A stretch of 32,981 nt of DNA from an uncultured Verrucomicrobiae bacterium (GCA_937976685.1 CALJWR010000126.1:1-32981); one strand, 5' to 3'. Positions 8,638 to 16,729 are shown, counted from the first letter of the stretch. The notes: generated by a model from the letters alone, not told the origin. A program made the numbers and translations.

Positions 8638-8943
8638 TTACCAGCCCGAGTCGTCCGGAAACACATTGGCGAACTTCACGCTGGTCCGGGGGCTGGCCAT
8701 CATCGGCGCGACCGTGTCCCGCCATTTCGCGTAATGCGCCGTCTCCTTGTGGACAGTCGGCGCGTCACCGGTGCGGTACACCTCCACCAGCACAAACCGG
8801 GTCGGATCGTCGGCCTGCTGGATCACGTCGAACCGCGCGATGCCGGGTTCGAGCCGGCTTTGGCGCGCGTTTTCAATGGTGGCGACTTTGAAGGCCTCGA
8901 CGTGACCGAGGCGCACGTGGACATGGACGTGAACGACGAGCAT
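8638..8943 (-). CDS. LsrG-like ABM-domain protein (putative quinol monooxygenase family)
   Basis: A 101-aa single-domain protein with the dimeric ferredoxin-like ABM fold. It opens with an alternating beta strand ('[18 protein letters not shown]'), then '[19 protein letters not shown]', '[20 protein letters not shown]' and a C-terminal 'MMASPR'. The order, the 'RFDV(I/L)Q' strand and the 'HK-x-t-x-HY' motif resemble E. coli LsrG, which processes phosphorylated AI-2; related proteins are small monooxygenases. The family assignment is firm, the LsrG-type reaction is inference. It is the first gene of the run leading to Fe-ADH and mtnA. Nothing else of an lsr operon (lsrK, lsrF, transporter) is visible. 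Confidence 0.75.
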   Translation of the reverse strand: MLVVHVHVHVRLGHVEAFKVATIENARQSRLEPGIARFDVIQQADDPTRFVLVEVYRTGDAPTVHKETAHYAKWRDTVAPMMASPRTSVKFANVFPDDSGW

Positions 8944-9772
8944 GGCGGCAGTATGGGAACAGTCCCGCGACTGGCAATCGTTTGGTGTCCGGCCTCGGCA
9001 CCCGCCTCAACGGGAACCTCCCAAGAACAACCGTCGTCCCGCCCTGCCACCTCAGATCGGAATGAGCCCCGGGGCAGCACTTTGCTCTCCCTCGGCCGGA
9101 GGGAACCACGCTGGGCCGGGCCGACCACCCGACCCTTTCGTTGTGCGCTACCGTCACAGATCAAGTCTCGCGTTTCGCGGGCTTGCTGGCCGGGAAACAC
9201 TCGCGAGCGTCTTGCCGACTGGGCGCGCGATTAACTGCGCAGCGCTCACCAACGCGTCGAGCGGATAAGCACGTCGCTCCGCACCGCCGCTGCCTCGCGT
9301 CCAACACAAGGACCCGCCGCGCGACCTCGCTTCCCAATCGCGGGCAATGGCCCTCCGCCTCCGTCGCGGCAACCGCCTCAAGAGGCAATGAACTGGGAAC
9401 CGAGGGCTGCGTGGTTCGCCGTCGCTGTTGGCTGGGAGCGGGGAATTGAGGGAGGTTCGGCTCCGAAGGACCGATTGCGCTCAGCATTTTGCCAGCCGGT
9501 GGAGTTTGGCCGGGATGGTGACCGGATTGGTCCAACCGCTGGGTGCCCTGGTCCAACGGTTCGGACCCGAGCCTGGTCGTCCCTCCGGCACCCGGTTCAC
9601 GCCGATGGTCGGTGTCAAGGTCCGGGACGGGCCACGGGAAGGTCCAGACTGCGGGAACAGCTTGGGCGACGCTGTCCCGCGCCCAAACTCCGCCGGCAAA
9701 AACCTCCGCCAACCCGCCGCGGTGGTGGTCATCCTCAGGGTGTTGGAGGAACTGGTTCGCCATCTGCTCCCA
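8944..9772. other. Gene-free, apparently decayed stretch
   Basis: About 830 nt with no convincing gene. Open frames exist on both strands but lack domain logic. The only recognisable content is a remnant at about 9481-9620 of the C-terminus of a FYRL-type exported protein, listed separately. Confidence 0.5.
9481..9620 (-). pseudogene. Remnant of a FYRL-type exported protein C-terminus
   Basis: On the minus strand one frame reads 'APSGWTNPVTIPAKLHRLAK' and stops at 9481. This matches 'APSGWTNPVIIPTTLRANFY' near the end of the intact gene at 10656-11873. At DNA level about 32 of 39 bases agree between about 9518-9556 and about 10765-10803. A second match occurs around 9600-9620 against 10850-10875 (the 'ggtcggtgtc' segment). 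The rest of the gene is not recognisable, so this is a decayed paralogue end or a duplicated fragment. Confidence 0.5.
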
Positions 9773-10442
9773 TTACCCCGTGCGTTCGCATGAGTCGAAC
9801 TGGGAGGTCAGGGACCGCGCCACTTCCACCAACGCAACCAGGCGGGGCGCGGGCCACACCCGGCCGGGGCGCGACGCCAAAACAAACTCGTCGGCCAGTT
9901 CCACGCGCCAGCCCCGATGGCTTGAGAGCCAACCTTGCAGACGCGTTCGTTCGATTGAGCTCACGTCCCCCTGGCCTCCACGCAGGGCTGTCTGTCCGGC
10001 CTCATCGCTGGGCATGCCCGGCAGGGAGCGGCTTGGCAAATGAATGACAAAGAAAGTCTCGGTTGCCGAGGGATCCGAAACATGCGTTGCCCGGGGAATA
10101 ACGCCCTACATGGTTCCCCCGCTGGACTACCAACACGCGCTCCAGCCGATCCCCCACATACAACGTTCTGCCGTCAACCGCCCCAACCAACAGGTGTCCT
10201 ATCTCGGTCAATCCCTTGAATGGCAAGCGGGGCCCCTTGAGGGGCTCAACAGGCTTCATGCCCAGGGTGCGCGCGGCACTGATCCATGTGGGGCCACGTC
10301 GCCGAGTCAATGAGTCCCGAAAGAGCAGGGCGGCAACAGCCAGAACGCCAACCCCGGCGCCGAGTCCCGCGCCGAGTCCAGGGTGCAGGAAGTGACCCGC
10401 GGCAGCTCCACCCAGCACCGAGATGACCACCCGAAGGAACAT
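9773..10442 (-). pseudogene. Frameshifted small membrane protein of unknown function
   Basis: The N-terminal frame begins near 10442 ('MFLRVVISVLGG') with one glycine-rich membrane segment ('GLGAGLGAGVGVLAVAALLF'). A soluble part follows: 'RRRGPTWISAARTLGM', 'LPFKGLTEIGHLLVG', 'VDGRTLYVGDRLERVLVV'. After about 10110 the sense moves by one base into another frame reading 'ATETFFVIHLPSRSLPGMP', 'LQGWLSSHRGWRVELADEF' and 'ASRPGRVWPAPRLVALVEVA', stopping at 9773. Both halves have believable composition, and together they would give a protein of about 220 aa; the original frame instead runs into nonsense until 10002. Because the junction falls between 10060 and 10110 without a long homopolymer, a real mutation seems likelier than a read error. 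I do not recognise the family. Starts further upstream (10478, 10520) are possible. Confidence 0.5.
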
Positions 10443-10655
10443 GATGGCCGATTGTCGTGAGTAATTGTGCGCGCGCATTGGCAGGTTGTTGCACAGGGCA
10501 ATTGTTGTGACTTCTGTCAAATGTGCTTGAACGGAACCTCGGGGAAAAACGTCCGGGTGACAACTCCCTAAGTCAGGCGTCCAACACTAGGCGAATCTGA
10601 ACAACACCTCCTCACCGTGCCGCCGGGGATCTCGCCCCGACATCTCCGGCTCAAT

Positions 10656-11873
10656 TTAAGGACCATCCTCATAACCCAAGCTCTCCCTTCCAGCACGCTT
10701 TTCCAAGGTCCGAGTTGATGCGTTGAACAAGCGATAGAAGTTGGCCCGTAATGTGGTGGGGATGATGACCGGATTGGTCCAGCCGCTGGGCGCATTGGCC
10801 CAAGTGCCGCTGGTAAGGTTCAGCCGCTCTTGCAGAATCCATTTTGTGCCGGTGGTCGGTGTCCAGGACAGCGTCACGAACCCGGTTGGTTCAGGTTGAA
10901 TCGCGAGCGTTGGCGGGGGCGGGCTGGGGTCCACGGCGGTCAGATTCATCAGCGCGAAGTCCATGTAGAGTTTGAGCTTGTAAGTGTCGTAGTTGGACAG
11001 CTCGGGGGTCACGTTGGTGAAGGTCTGGCCGTAAAAGCCGGTGGCCTGATACATCAGCGGATCGGGCAACGCGTCCTCGCCATTGACCAGCGGCATGATC
11101 TCCAGCATGGCCCCCGCGCCGGCGGTGTTGCCGAGGATGCGAAAGGTGAAGCGCCGGATGTCAAAGGGGTGGCCGTCGGCGCGGGTGAGCGTGATGCGCG
11201 CGCCGGTGCCCGTGTTGGGGCCGACGGTGGGCGCCTGGGCCTCCAAGCCGTCCGGCCACTGGATGCGGAGGGAGCGGCCAATCGGGTTGGTCAATCCGAC
11301 TCCGCCGGTGAAGAGTTTGTCGCGGCTCAACGTGAAGAAGTAGCCTGCGGTTTCAATGGTATCGGAGTTGACGTTGGTGGCCACCAGGTTGGTTGTCTGC
11401 GTGGGGCTGAAGAAGACGTTGGTCACGGCGCGGGCCGACGGCAGCAGGGCCAGCAACAGCCCAAGGACGAAGCCGGTCAGGCGCAAGCGGCCCCAGCGCG
11501 CTAATCCCCTGCCGGCTGGAAGCCGGCGACACGGCAGGTTGGAAACCTGCGCTACGACGGTCCGGTTGGCGCGGTGCGCAGTTCGTAGCGCAGACTTCCA
11601 GTCTGCTGGATCGCGGATTTCCAATCCGCTGGTCGTGGAAGGTTCGAGGAGTGTCCCAGCTTCCCAGCGTCTGCCGGCTGGAAGCCGGCGGTTGGCTCGC
11701 TCGCGCCCGCGCGCTTGGCCCCGCGGGCCTTGCCGTCGCTGCGCTCCGGCAATCCCTTGTGCCGCTTCCCAAGCGGCACAAGTCAGCAGGTTGGAAACCT
11801 GCGCTACGAGCCGGCAGTCCGCGTTTTTGCCAGCGAGGTTGCGATCGTTGTGAGACAAGCAGGGAAGCTCCAT
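10656..11873 (-). CDS. Exported protein with FYRL-type C-terminal module; N-terminus contains repeat-derived sequence
   Basis: A 405-aa reading from the ATG at 11873, which is preceded by GGAG with 7-nt spacing. The first 130 or so residues are encoded by the hairpin repeat array (for example 'VAQVSNLP' twice) and do not look like protein. A normal signal peptide follows ('LTGFVLGLLLALLPSARA'), then a beta-rich body ('SLRIQWPDGLE', 'FTFRILGNTAGAGAMLEIMP') and a C-terminal Fn3-like module: 'GTKWILQERLNLTSGTWANA' through 'FYRLF'. A TTG at 11486 would start directly at the signal peptide and may be the working start. Nineteen extra residues after 'FYRLFN' suggest the original stop was lost. It follows the interrupted HAF gene by 14 nt. 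Role unknown; it is expected outside the inner membrane. Confidence 0.6.
   Translation of the reverse strand: MELPCLSHNDRNLAGKNADCRLVAQVSNLLTCAAWEAAQGIAGAQRRQGPRGQARGRERANRRLPAGRRWEAGTLLEPSTTSGLEIRDPADWKSALRTAHRANRTVVAQVSNLPCRRLPAGRGLARWGRLRLTGFVLGLLLALLPSARAVTNVFFSPTQTTNLVATNVNSDTIETAGYFFTLSRDKLFTGGVGLTNPIGRSLRIQWPDGLEAQAPTVGPNTGTGARITLTRADGHPFDIRRFTFRILGNTAGAGAMLEIMPLVNGEDALPDPLMYQATGFYGQTFTNVTPELSNYDTYKLKLYMDFALMNLTAVDPSPPPPTLAIQPEPTGFVTLSWTPTTGTKWILQERLNLTSGTWANAPSGWTNPVIIPTTLRANFYRLFNASTRTLEKRAGRESLGYEDGP
11511..11802. repeat. Cluster of seven 17-nt hairpins with common core GCNNNNTGGRANNNNGC
   Basis: Seven perfect hairpins lie at 11511-11527, 11534-11550, 11590-11606, 11613-11629, 11673-11689, 11761-11777 and 11786-11802. 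Each has a 7-bp stem and a 3-nt loop; read on one strand or the other, every unit fits GC-NNNN-T-GGR-A-NNNN-GC. The four variable stem bases differ (CAGGT, CAGAC, CGGAT, CCGGC and CCGCT types) but are always fully compensated. The 11761 unit extends to an 11-bp stem (11757-11781). Units at 11534, 11590 and 11786 also share an outer 'GCTACGA' tail, in either orientation. They overlap the 5' part of the exported-protein gene 10656-11873. From memory, such sequences are widely dispersed in Verrucomicrobiota; REP-like behaviour is inference. Confidence 0.85.
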
Positions 11874-11887
11874 AATTCTTCTCCAAT

Positions 11888-13657
11888 TCAGGGTTGCGCG
11901 CCCTCCACCTGAACCCGGAGAAACTGTCTTGGCTGCGTGCTGGGGAAATCGGTGCGGACGGTCAGGATTTCCAGGTTGCCGTTGCGCGTGAGGTTCACCA
12001 GCGCGGTCGCGCCCGGACCGCTCAGCCACGGCCCGGCCACGTTGGTGGACGCCGCGAAGGTCAGCGTCACCCCCGCGCGGTCCTGCGGATGGGTGAGGGT
12101 CAACGTCAGCCGGCCCGATTCATCGCGTGGTTGGAGCACGCTGGAGTCGGCGGTCAGCGGTTCGAAGCCCAGGGCAAATTCGCCGACGTTGTTCCAGGCG
12201 TCGCCGTCCGGATTGGCCCACGGGCCGGCAATGGTTTCGTTGGCGCTGGACGCGCCGAATTTTTCCGTCGCCCAGGTGGCGTAGTCGTAGGGCGTGGTGA
12301 AGACGATATCCTGGCCGAGGGTGGAGCCCTGACTGTTCTGGGCTTGGGCGCGGAAGTGGTAGGTGGTGTGGGGCTGAAGGTTGCTGAGGAGGCAGGTGAC
12401 GAGCGTGGGCACGGTGCCGGTGAGCGTGCCGCCGGCGGCGGGGTTGGTGGCGGTGTAAGGCGGCGACAAGCCCCAGTGAAACGTGGCGGCGGTGGTCAGG
12501 TCGCAGGCGTTGACCTGCGCGCGCAACACGGCGCTGGTGGGGGTGAGGTTCGCGGGCGGCAGGCTGACGACCGTGGGCGGCGGCAACGCGTCCGGGGTAA
12601 GCAGTAGCGTGCGCGGAGGCTGGCCCGCCACGTCCAAGTGCGCGGCGACAATCAGGTAACCGGCGTCGTTGGCGGCCAGCACGCGGTCCAGGATGTAGTC
12701 GCCCGCGTCCACGATCTCGTTCAGGTCTTCCGCGATCCAGTTGCCGTCGGGATCGGCATACCAGCGGACGGCGGTGGTTTCAGTGGGCGTGGCCATCTTC
12801 CACGCGGAGCCGACCAGCAGGCCGTGTTGGTTCAGCTCCGTGAACGCGCAGGTGTTGGGATTGCCCTGGGTGGGCAACGGAAGGGGCGTCATGGCCGTGG
12901 TGTTGCTGGCGATCCAGGGCACGACGATGCGGTTGCTGGCGGTGTAGGTGGTGTGGATGCCGGCGACCAGACCGGCGTTGTTCAGCACCATCGGCTGCAC
13001 GGTGGCAGTCGGGTGGGTGAAGTAGTTCATCGTGCCGTCGGCCTCGCGGCGAAAGGCGAAGAAGTTCGACGGCCCGGCGTAGTTGCCGACGATGACGCCG
13101 AGGTCGTTCAGGCGGAACGCGCGGGCGTAGCCGGCGCCGTCGGGCGTGAGGTCGGTCTTGAGGCCCGTGGCGGGATCGAACAGGTAGGCGTGCTCGATGA
13201 AGTCCAGCGCGCTGCTGCTGTGCGGCGTGTCAATCGTAGCGTGCCCGGCGACCCAGCCCAGCGCGTTGACATCGGTGGCCGGACTGTGCTCGACGCGTCC
13301 CCAGAAGAAGTGGCAATCGGTCGCGTCACAACTCCAATAGCTCCAGTTGTGCCCGCCCTAGGCGGGAATGAAGGCATGGGTGCCGCTCTGGACGTAAGCG
13401 CCCTGGCTGGGCGTGGGATAAGTGGCCGGGCGGTCGCCAACGACCATGCCCGCGCCGTTGCGGGCAGCGGGGTTGAAACCGGGTGGCGCGCCCGGCGGCA
13501 AAACGGGAACCCAATGGGCGAACCACGGCAGAGCGGCCAGTTGGTTCGAGGTCCAGCCGGTGATGTCGGTGAGGGTGTAGGTTTCGGCAATCTGCGCGTC
13601 CACGCCGAAGACCAAGGCGAGCAGGGCGGCGAGCGTGTTCAGGAGTCTTGAGTGCAT
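11888..13657 (-). pseudogene. HAF-repeat/Fn3-like exported protein interrupted by an in-frame TAG
   Basis: From the ATG at 13657 a signal peptide ('LLNTLAALLALVFGVDAQ') leads into HAF-type repeats: 'GAGMVVGDR' with 'GTHAFIPA', 'ALGWVAGHA' with 'HAYLFDPATG', 'DLGVIVGNYAG' with 'NFFAFRREADG', 'NAGLVAG'. Codon 100 (13358-13360) is TAG, yet the same frame continues with coherent sequence ('GGHNWSYWSCDATDCHFFWG') to the stop at 11888. The C-terminal half has an Fn3-like domain ('LSNLQPHTTYHFRAQAQNSQ'), then 'DGDAWNNVGEFALGFEPL' and a final beta module ending 'QFLRVQVEGAQP'. A single base change (for example from TGG or CAG) explains the break. Restored length is 589 aa. It sits 56 nt after the small FYRL gene and 14 nt before the next one. 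HAF-repeat proteins are extracellular; their function is unknown. Confidence 0.75.
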
Positions 13658-13713
13658 GGTCGCGATGGCTGTCTCGGGTCGGCCGGTTCTCGCACGCCAA
13701 CAAAGAGTGGACC

Positions 13714-14349
13714 TCAAGGTTTGAAAAGCCGGTAGAACTTGGCCGGGAAGGTCGCGGGCACGGTGACCGGGCTGGTGCTGCCGCCGGGCACGGGCGTCCA
13801 CGGTCCCTGCACCGCCGGGGCCTCCTGCAGGAACCACCCGCCCGGCGCCGCCGCCCAGCTCACCACCGCCTGCCCCGCCCCGCCCCGGGCGATCACCAGC
13901 GTGGGCGCGCCCGGCGTCTGGATCACCTGCGGCCAGGCCCAGAAGCCCCCGGTCACGGTGAAGCCCCCGCCGCTCATCCGCCCGGCGTCCGGCTGGCCGA
14001 TCGTACCCCGCACGGTGAAGCCACCCCCGGTGCTGGTGCCGCCGCCGCCATCCATCGTGTGCCAGGGGATGCTCAACGTCTGGGCACGAGCGTTCCCGCT
14101 CAGCGCCCCCACAAGCAGCCCCAGGGCAACGGACACCTGCCAGGTTTTGGACTGCGCCCGTCCTCTGACGCCATGCAACGGCGCGCTCGCAGAGCGTCGG
14201 GGACAAAGCGGCGGAGGGCTGCCGCACTCCAAGACGTTTCGCGCCATCGTGCCGTGGCGGCGACTCGGCCGGGTGCCGCCGACGGGTGCCGGCGAGGCAG
14301 TTTGCCGCGGCCTCACGGCCGCTGCTACGGGGACCATGAGCGCGTTCAT
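13714..14349 (-). CDS. Small exported protein, 'GGGGTSTGG' type with FYRL C-terminus
   Basis: A 211-aa reading whose ATG overlaps the stop of the fibre gene by four bases (ATGA), so translational coupling is likely. Residues 1-65 are encoded by repeat-like DNA ('[20 protein letters not shown]'). A signal peptide follows ('[19 protein letters not shown]'), then the family hallmark '[20 protein letters not shown]' with '[20 protein letters not shown]'. The C-terminal module runs from '[20 protein letters not shown]' to the terminal 'FYRLFKP'. An in-frame GTG at 14136 would start directly at the signal peptide and is an alternative. Proteins with this hallmark are common, from memory, in Verrucomicrobiota; no function is known. 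The context suggests cell-surface or periplasmic placement together with the fibre protein. Confidence 0.75.
   Translation of the reverse strand: MNALMVPVAAAVRPRQTASPAPVGGTRPSRRHGTMARNVLECGSPPPLCPRRSASAPLHGVRGRAQSKTWQVSVALGLLVGALSGNARAQTLSIPWHTMDGGGGTSTGGGFTVRGTIGQPDAGRMSGGGFTVTGGFWAWPQVIQTPGAPTLVIARGGAGQAVVSWAAAPGGWFLQEAPAVQGPWTPVPGGSTSPVTVPATFPAKFYRLFKP
14165..14330. repeat. Palindrome-rich, probably dispersed repeat inside the 5' end of a secreted-protein gene
   Basis: This stretch contains short inverted repeats, including gcggcc-tcac-ggccgc (14307-14322) and gcggc/gccgc around 14210-14227, and ends next to 'gctacgg', similar to the tail of the hairpin units at 11511-11802. Its translation ('[12 protein letters not shown]') is a peptide I recall from many spurious verrucomicrobial frames. 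A second copy is not present in the window, so the repeat nature is not proven here. Confidence 0.45.
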
Positions 14350-16547
14350 TGGCCACCTCCGTTTCCGCGGGTTGCCAACTCGCGGACCAATTGTCTGAGT
14401 TCAGCCAGCTCGCCCCGCAGTGCCGCGTTTTCGGCTTCCAGCTTCTCCATCCTGGCCTCGGCCTCTTGGCTCCGACTTTCCACCTTCTGGTTCAGCCCCT
14501 GGATGGCGGCCAGGGCCACGCCGTCGGCGTCCACGGTGGCGATGTGCCGGTCGTCCGCGCCGAGGCCGAAGGCGGCGTGGAAGTCCTGTGCCATGGGGCC
14601 GAGGTGGCGCGCGCCGGCGGCGTCCTCCTTGAACTGCCAGCGGCTCAACGGCAGCGCCGCCACTTTCTCCAGGATCTCGGCCGGGTCCACCGGCTCGAAG
14701 TGCTCCTTGGCGTTGCGGTCGCTGGTGGGCACGAAGGCCAGGGCGGAGACGTTGCCGGCGGTGTCAATCAGCAGCCGGGTGGCGCTCAGGCTGAAGTCGG
14801 CCAACTGCATCCGGCCGTCGTCCAGGACGTGCCATTGCCAGATCTTGTTGGCGACCGTGTTGCGGACGGCGATGGCGGCGGCCTCGCGGCTGTTGAACGG
14901 GCCGTAGCCGGCCACGGTCAGCGGCACCACCGGGGCGGTGTTGTTGATGCCCACGCCGCCCGAAGCGCGGACGAGAAACTGGCCAGCCCCGGTGGATTCA
15001 AAGTAATCGAAGTGGTAGTCGGCCCACACAAACGTGCCAGCGTGACTGGCCTTGGCGCGGTAGCCGGCGGCGAAGGCGTAGTCGCCCCCGGCAACGTTTT
15101 CGAGGCCACCCGGGACGGTGGCGAAGTTGCCCGTGGCGCGGTTAGACAGGCCACCGCCCACCGTCGCGAGAGCCTCGGTGGCACGGTTGTAGGCACCGCC
15201 GCTCACCGTCGCGCCAGAACCGGTGGCGTAGTTGCCATCGCCTCCGCCCACGGTCGCAGAGCCGCCGCTGGCCCGATTGAGCTCGCCGCCGCCCACCGTT
15301 GCAGCTTCGCCGCTGGCGGTGTTGTACCGGCCGCCGCCCACCGTTGCAACTTCGCCGCTGGCGGTGTTGCTGAAGCCGCCGCTCACGGTGCCAAAGTCGG
15401 CCGACACATGGTTATTGCGGGGGAATCCTAAATCGTCTGCCGTGGCCCCGCCGCCGCCGATGGTGGCGCCGACCACGGTGTCGGAGACGAAGTTGCCCGC
15501 AAAGCCACCGATGACGTTGGGGGCGTTGGCCGCGTTGGGTTCCAGCCGCAACGCAGGCTGGTTGTTGACGCGGAAGCTCAGCGGCTGGTTGTCCGTGGTG
15601 CCCAGGAAGTTCGCCGCCGGGCTGGTTCCCGCGTTGCCCGTGCGGCTCCAGGCATCGGCCGAGCCGGGGGGACCTTGTGGCCCCTGCGGTCCGGCGGGCC
15701 CCGTGGTGCCGGCTGGACCTTGCGGTCCGGCAGGGCCGGCGGGGCCTTGAGCACCCTGCGGTCCTGGCGGCCCGGCCGGACCCGGTGGTCCCTGCGGACC
15801 TTGGGGGCCCTGTGGCCCCACCAGCGCGACGCCGCTGGCCGGCCAGCCACCGGCCGTCTTGGGGCCGTAGAGCCGGCTGGCAGTCGTGTCAAGGTAGAAG
15901 TCGCCCACCACCCCCACGGCGGCCCCCGGCGCCCCGCTGCCGCTAAGCACCGTTCTGCCGTCAGCACCGGCATCGCCCTTATCACCCTTGTCACCCTTGG
16001 GGCCTGTCGGCCCGACCGGCCCTTGGGGTCCCTGAGCACCCGGCGGCCCCGCTGGCCCCGTGGCGCCGGGAGGGCCGGCGGGACCTTGAGGTCCTGCGGG
16101 GCCGATCGCTCCTGCCGGTCCCTGGGGACCCGCTGGTCCTTGGGGGCCGGCCGGCGTCAGCGCATAGAGCGCGTAGGGCGCCGGCTTCACCGCCTGGCGC
16201 GGGTTCAGCAGCGTGAACGACCCCAGCCCCGTGCTCACCTCGAGCTGGAGCCAGCGCGCCTCGCCGGTGAAGGCCCCGCCGCCAAAGTCCAGCGGCAGCT
16301 CGAAGAGGCCGTCGGTGACGCTCACCGTGAGCGTCGCGGGCGCATTGTCAGCCACCTTGGCGCCGCCGCTTTCAGCGTTCCAGAGGGTGGGGCGGAACTC
16401 GGCCGCGCCGCTGTAGGGCGCGCCGCCGCTGTCCAGGCGCCCCTGGTACGTGAAGGACGTCGTGCCTTGGGCGCGGGTGGATGGCAGGATGGTGAGGGAA
16501 AAGAAGAGCACTGGCACGGAGGCCAGCCGGAGTATGCGTTGCAGCAT
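14346..16547 (-). CDS. Collagen-like surface fibre protein with YadA-head-like repeats and S74 chaperone domain
   Basis: A 733-aa exported protein. Signal peptide 1-26; beta-rich N-terminal domain ('[19 protein letters not shown]') to about 130; collagen Gly-X-Y tracts 133-198 and 243-295, separated by '[18 protein letters not shown]'; seven 15-residue repeats at 387-491 of the type '[15 protein letters not shown]', like the head repeats of trimeric adhesins; then a C-terminal S74 intramolecular chaperone domain from about 608 ('[10 protein letters not shown]', '[15 protein letters not shown]', '[18 protein letters not shown]') and a terminal coiled coil (about 685-727). In S74 proteins the chaperone tail trimerises the fibre and cuts itself off before the serine of the 'SD' pair, here S609. 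ATG 16547 is preferred over the frame opening at 16658 because the signal peptide begins there. It is the first gene of a four-gene run and divergent from trpB. Confidence 0.85.
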   Translation of the reverse strand: MLQRILRLASVPVLFFSLTILPSTRAQGTTSFTYQGRLDSGGAPYSGAAEFRPTLWNAESGGAKVADNAPATLTVSVTDGLFELPLDFGGGAFTGEARWLQLEVSTGLGSFTLLNPRQAVKPAPYALYALTPAGPQGPAGPQGPAGAIGPAGPQGPAGPPGATGPAGPPGAQGPQGPVGPTGPKGDKGDKGDAGADGRTVLSGSGAPGAAVGVVGDFYLDTTASRLYGPKTAGGWPASGVALVGPQGPQGPQGPPGPAGPPGPQGAQGPAGPAGPQGPAGTTGPAGPQGPQGPPGSADAWSRTGNAGTSPAANFLGTTDNQPLSFRVNNQPALRLEPNAANAPNVIGGFAGNFVSDTVVGATIGGGGATADDLGFPRNNHVSADFGTVSGGFSNTASGEVATVGGGRYNTASGEAATVGGGELNRASGGSATVGGGDGNYATGSGATVSGGAYNRATEALATVGGGLSNRATGNFATVPGGLENVAGGDYAFAAGYRAKASHAGTFVWADYHFDYFESTGAGQFLVRASGGVGINNTAPVVPLTVAGYGPFNSREAAAIAVRNTVANKIWQWHVLDDGRMQLADFSLSATRLLIDTAGNVSALAFVPTSDRNAKEHFEPVDPAEILEKVAALPLSRWQFKEDAAGARHLGPMAQDFHAAFGLGADDRHIATVDADGVALAAIQGLNQKVESRSQEAEARMEKLEAENAALRGELAELRQLVRELATRGNGGGQ
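15075..15389 (-). repeat. Seven tandem 45-bp coding repeats
   Basis: Codons 387-491 of the fibre protein consist of seven successive 15-residue units starting 'TV(G/S/P)GG' and ending in Ala. Copies differ from one another, so the array is old or selected for variation rather than freshly amplified. Confidence 0.8.
15663..16151 (-). repeat. Collagen Gly-X-Y coding repeats (two tracts)
   Basis: Two low-complexity tracts, 15954-16151 and 15663-15821, encode Gly-Pro-Gln/Gly-Pro-Ala triplets with 9-bp periodicity. They are separated by a non-collagenous stretch of 44 codons. Such tracts are prone to length change by slippage. Confidence 0.85.
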
Positions 16548-16630
16548 GGGTGGGTTCTCGAATTTCAATTTGTGGTTCGCGACATCGGCCCGTGGCTGCC
16601 GAAATCCGTCAGCAACCGGACTCATGGGCG

Positions 16631-16658
16631 TCCATAGTCGTACTGACAAGAATGTCAA
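16631..16658 (-). promoter_or_regulatory. Sigma-70-type promoter with overlapping palindrome for the fibre-gene run
   Basis: Minus-strand TTGACA (16658-16653) and TATGGA (16636-16631) are spaced by 16 nt, giving a leader of about 75 nt before ATG 16547. A 5-bp inverted repeat, tgaca-agaa-tgtca (16644-16657), overlaps the -35 box and could be an operator. The -10 is only a partial match. Confidence 0.45.
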
Positions 16659-16729
16659 GCTGCGGCCGAACGGGGCAAAGCAGTTCGCCGCGCTCGACGC
16701 CCCGGGGGCGGCCGCCTACCTTGGCCGTG

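Noticed and set aside
11888..13030. A separate 380-aa gene starting at the ATG at 13030
   Set aside because: This frame runs on upstream without a stop to the TAG at 13358 and matches the same HAF repeats, so it is the back part of one interrupted gene.
13648..14907. Long plus-strand open frame (419 codons) opposite the secreted-protein genes
   Set aside because: Chance frame in GC-rich DNA: it is Arg/Pro/Ser rich, has no domain, and lies opposite genes with signal peptides and known repeats.
15663..16151. Short direct repeats resembling a CRISPR or minisatellite
   Set aside because: The 9-bp periodicity encodes collagen Gly-X-Y triplets in a long frame; there are no unique spacers of constant length.
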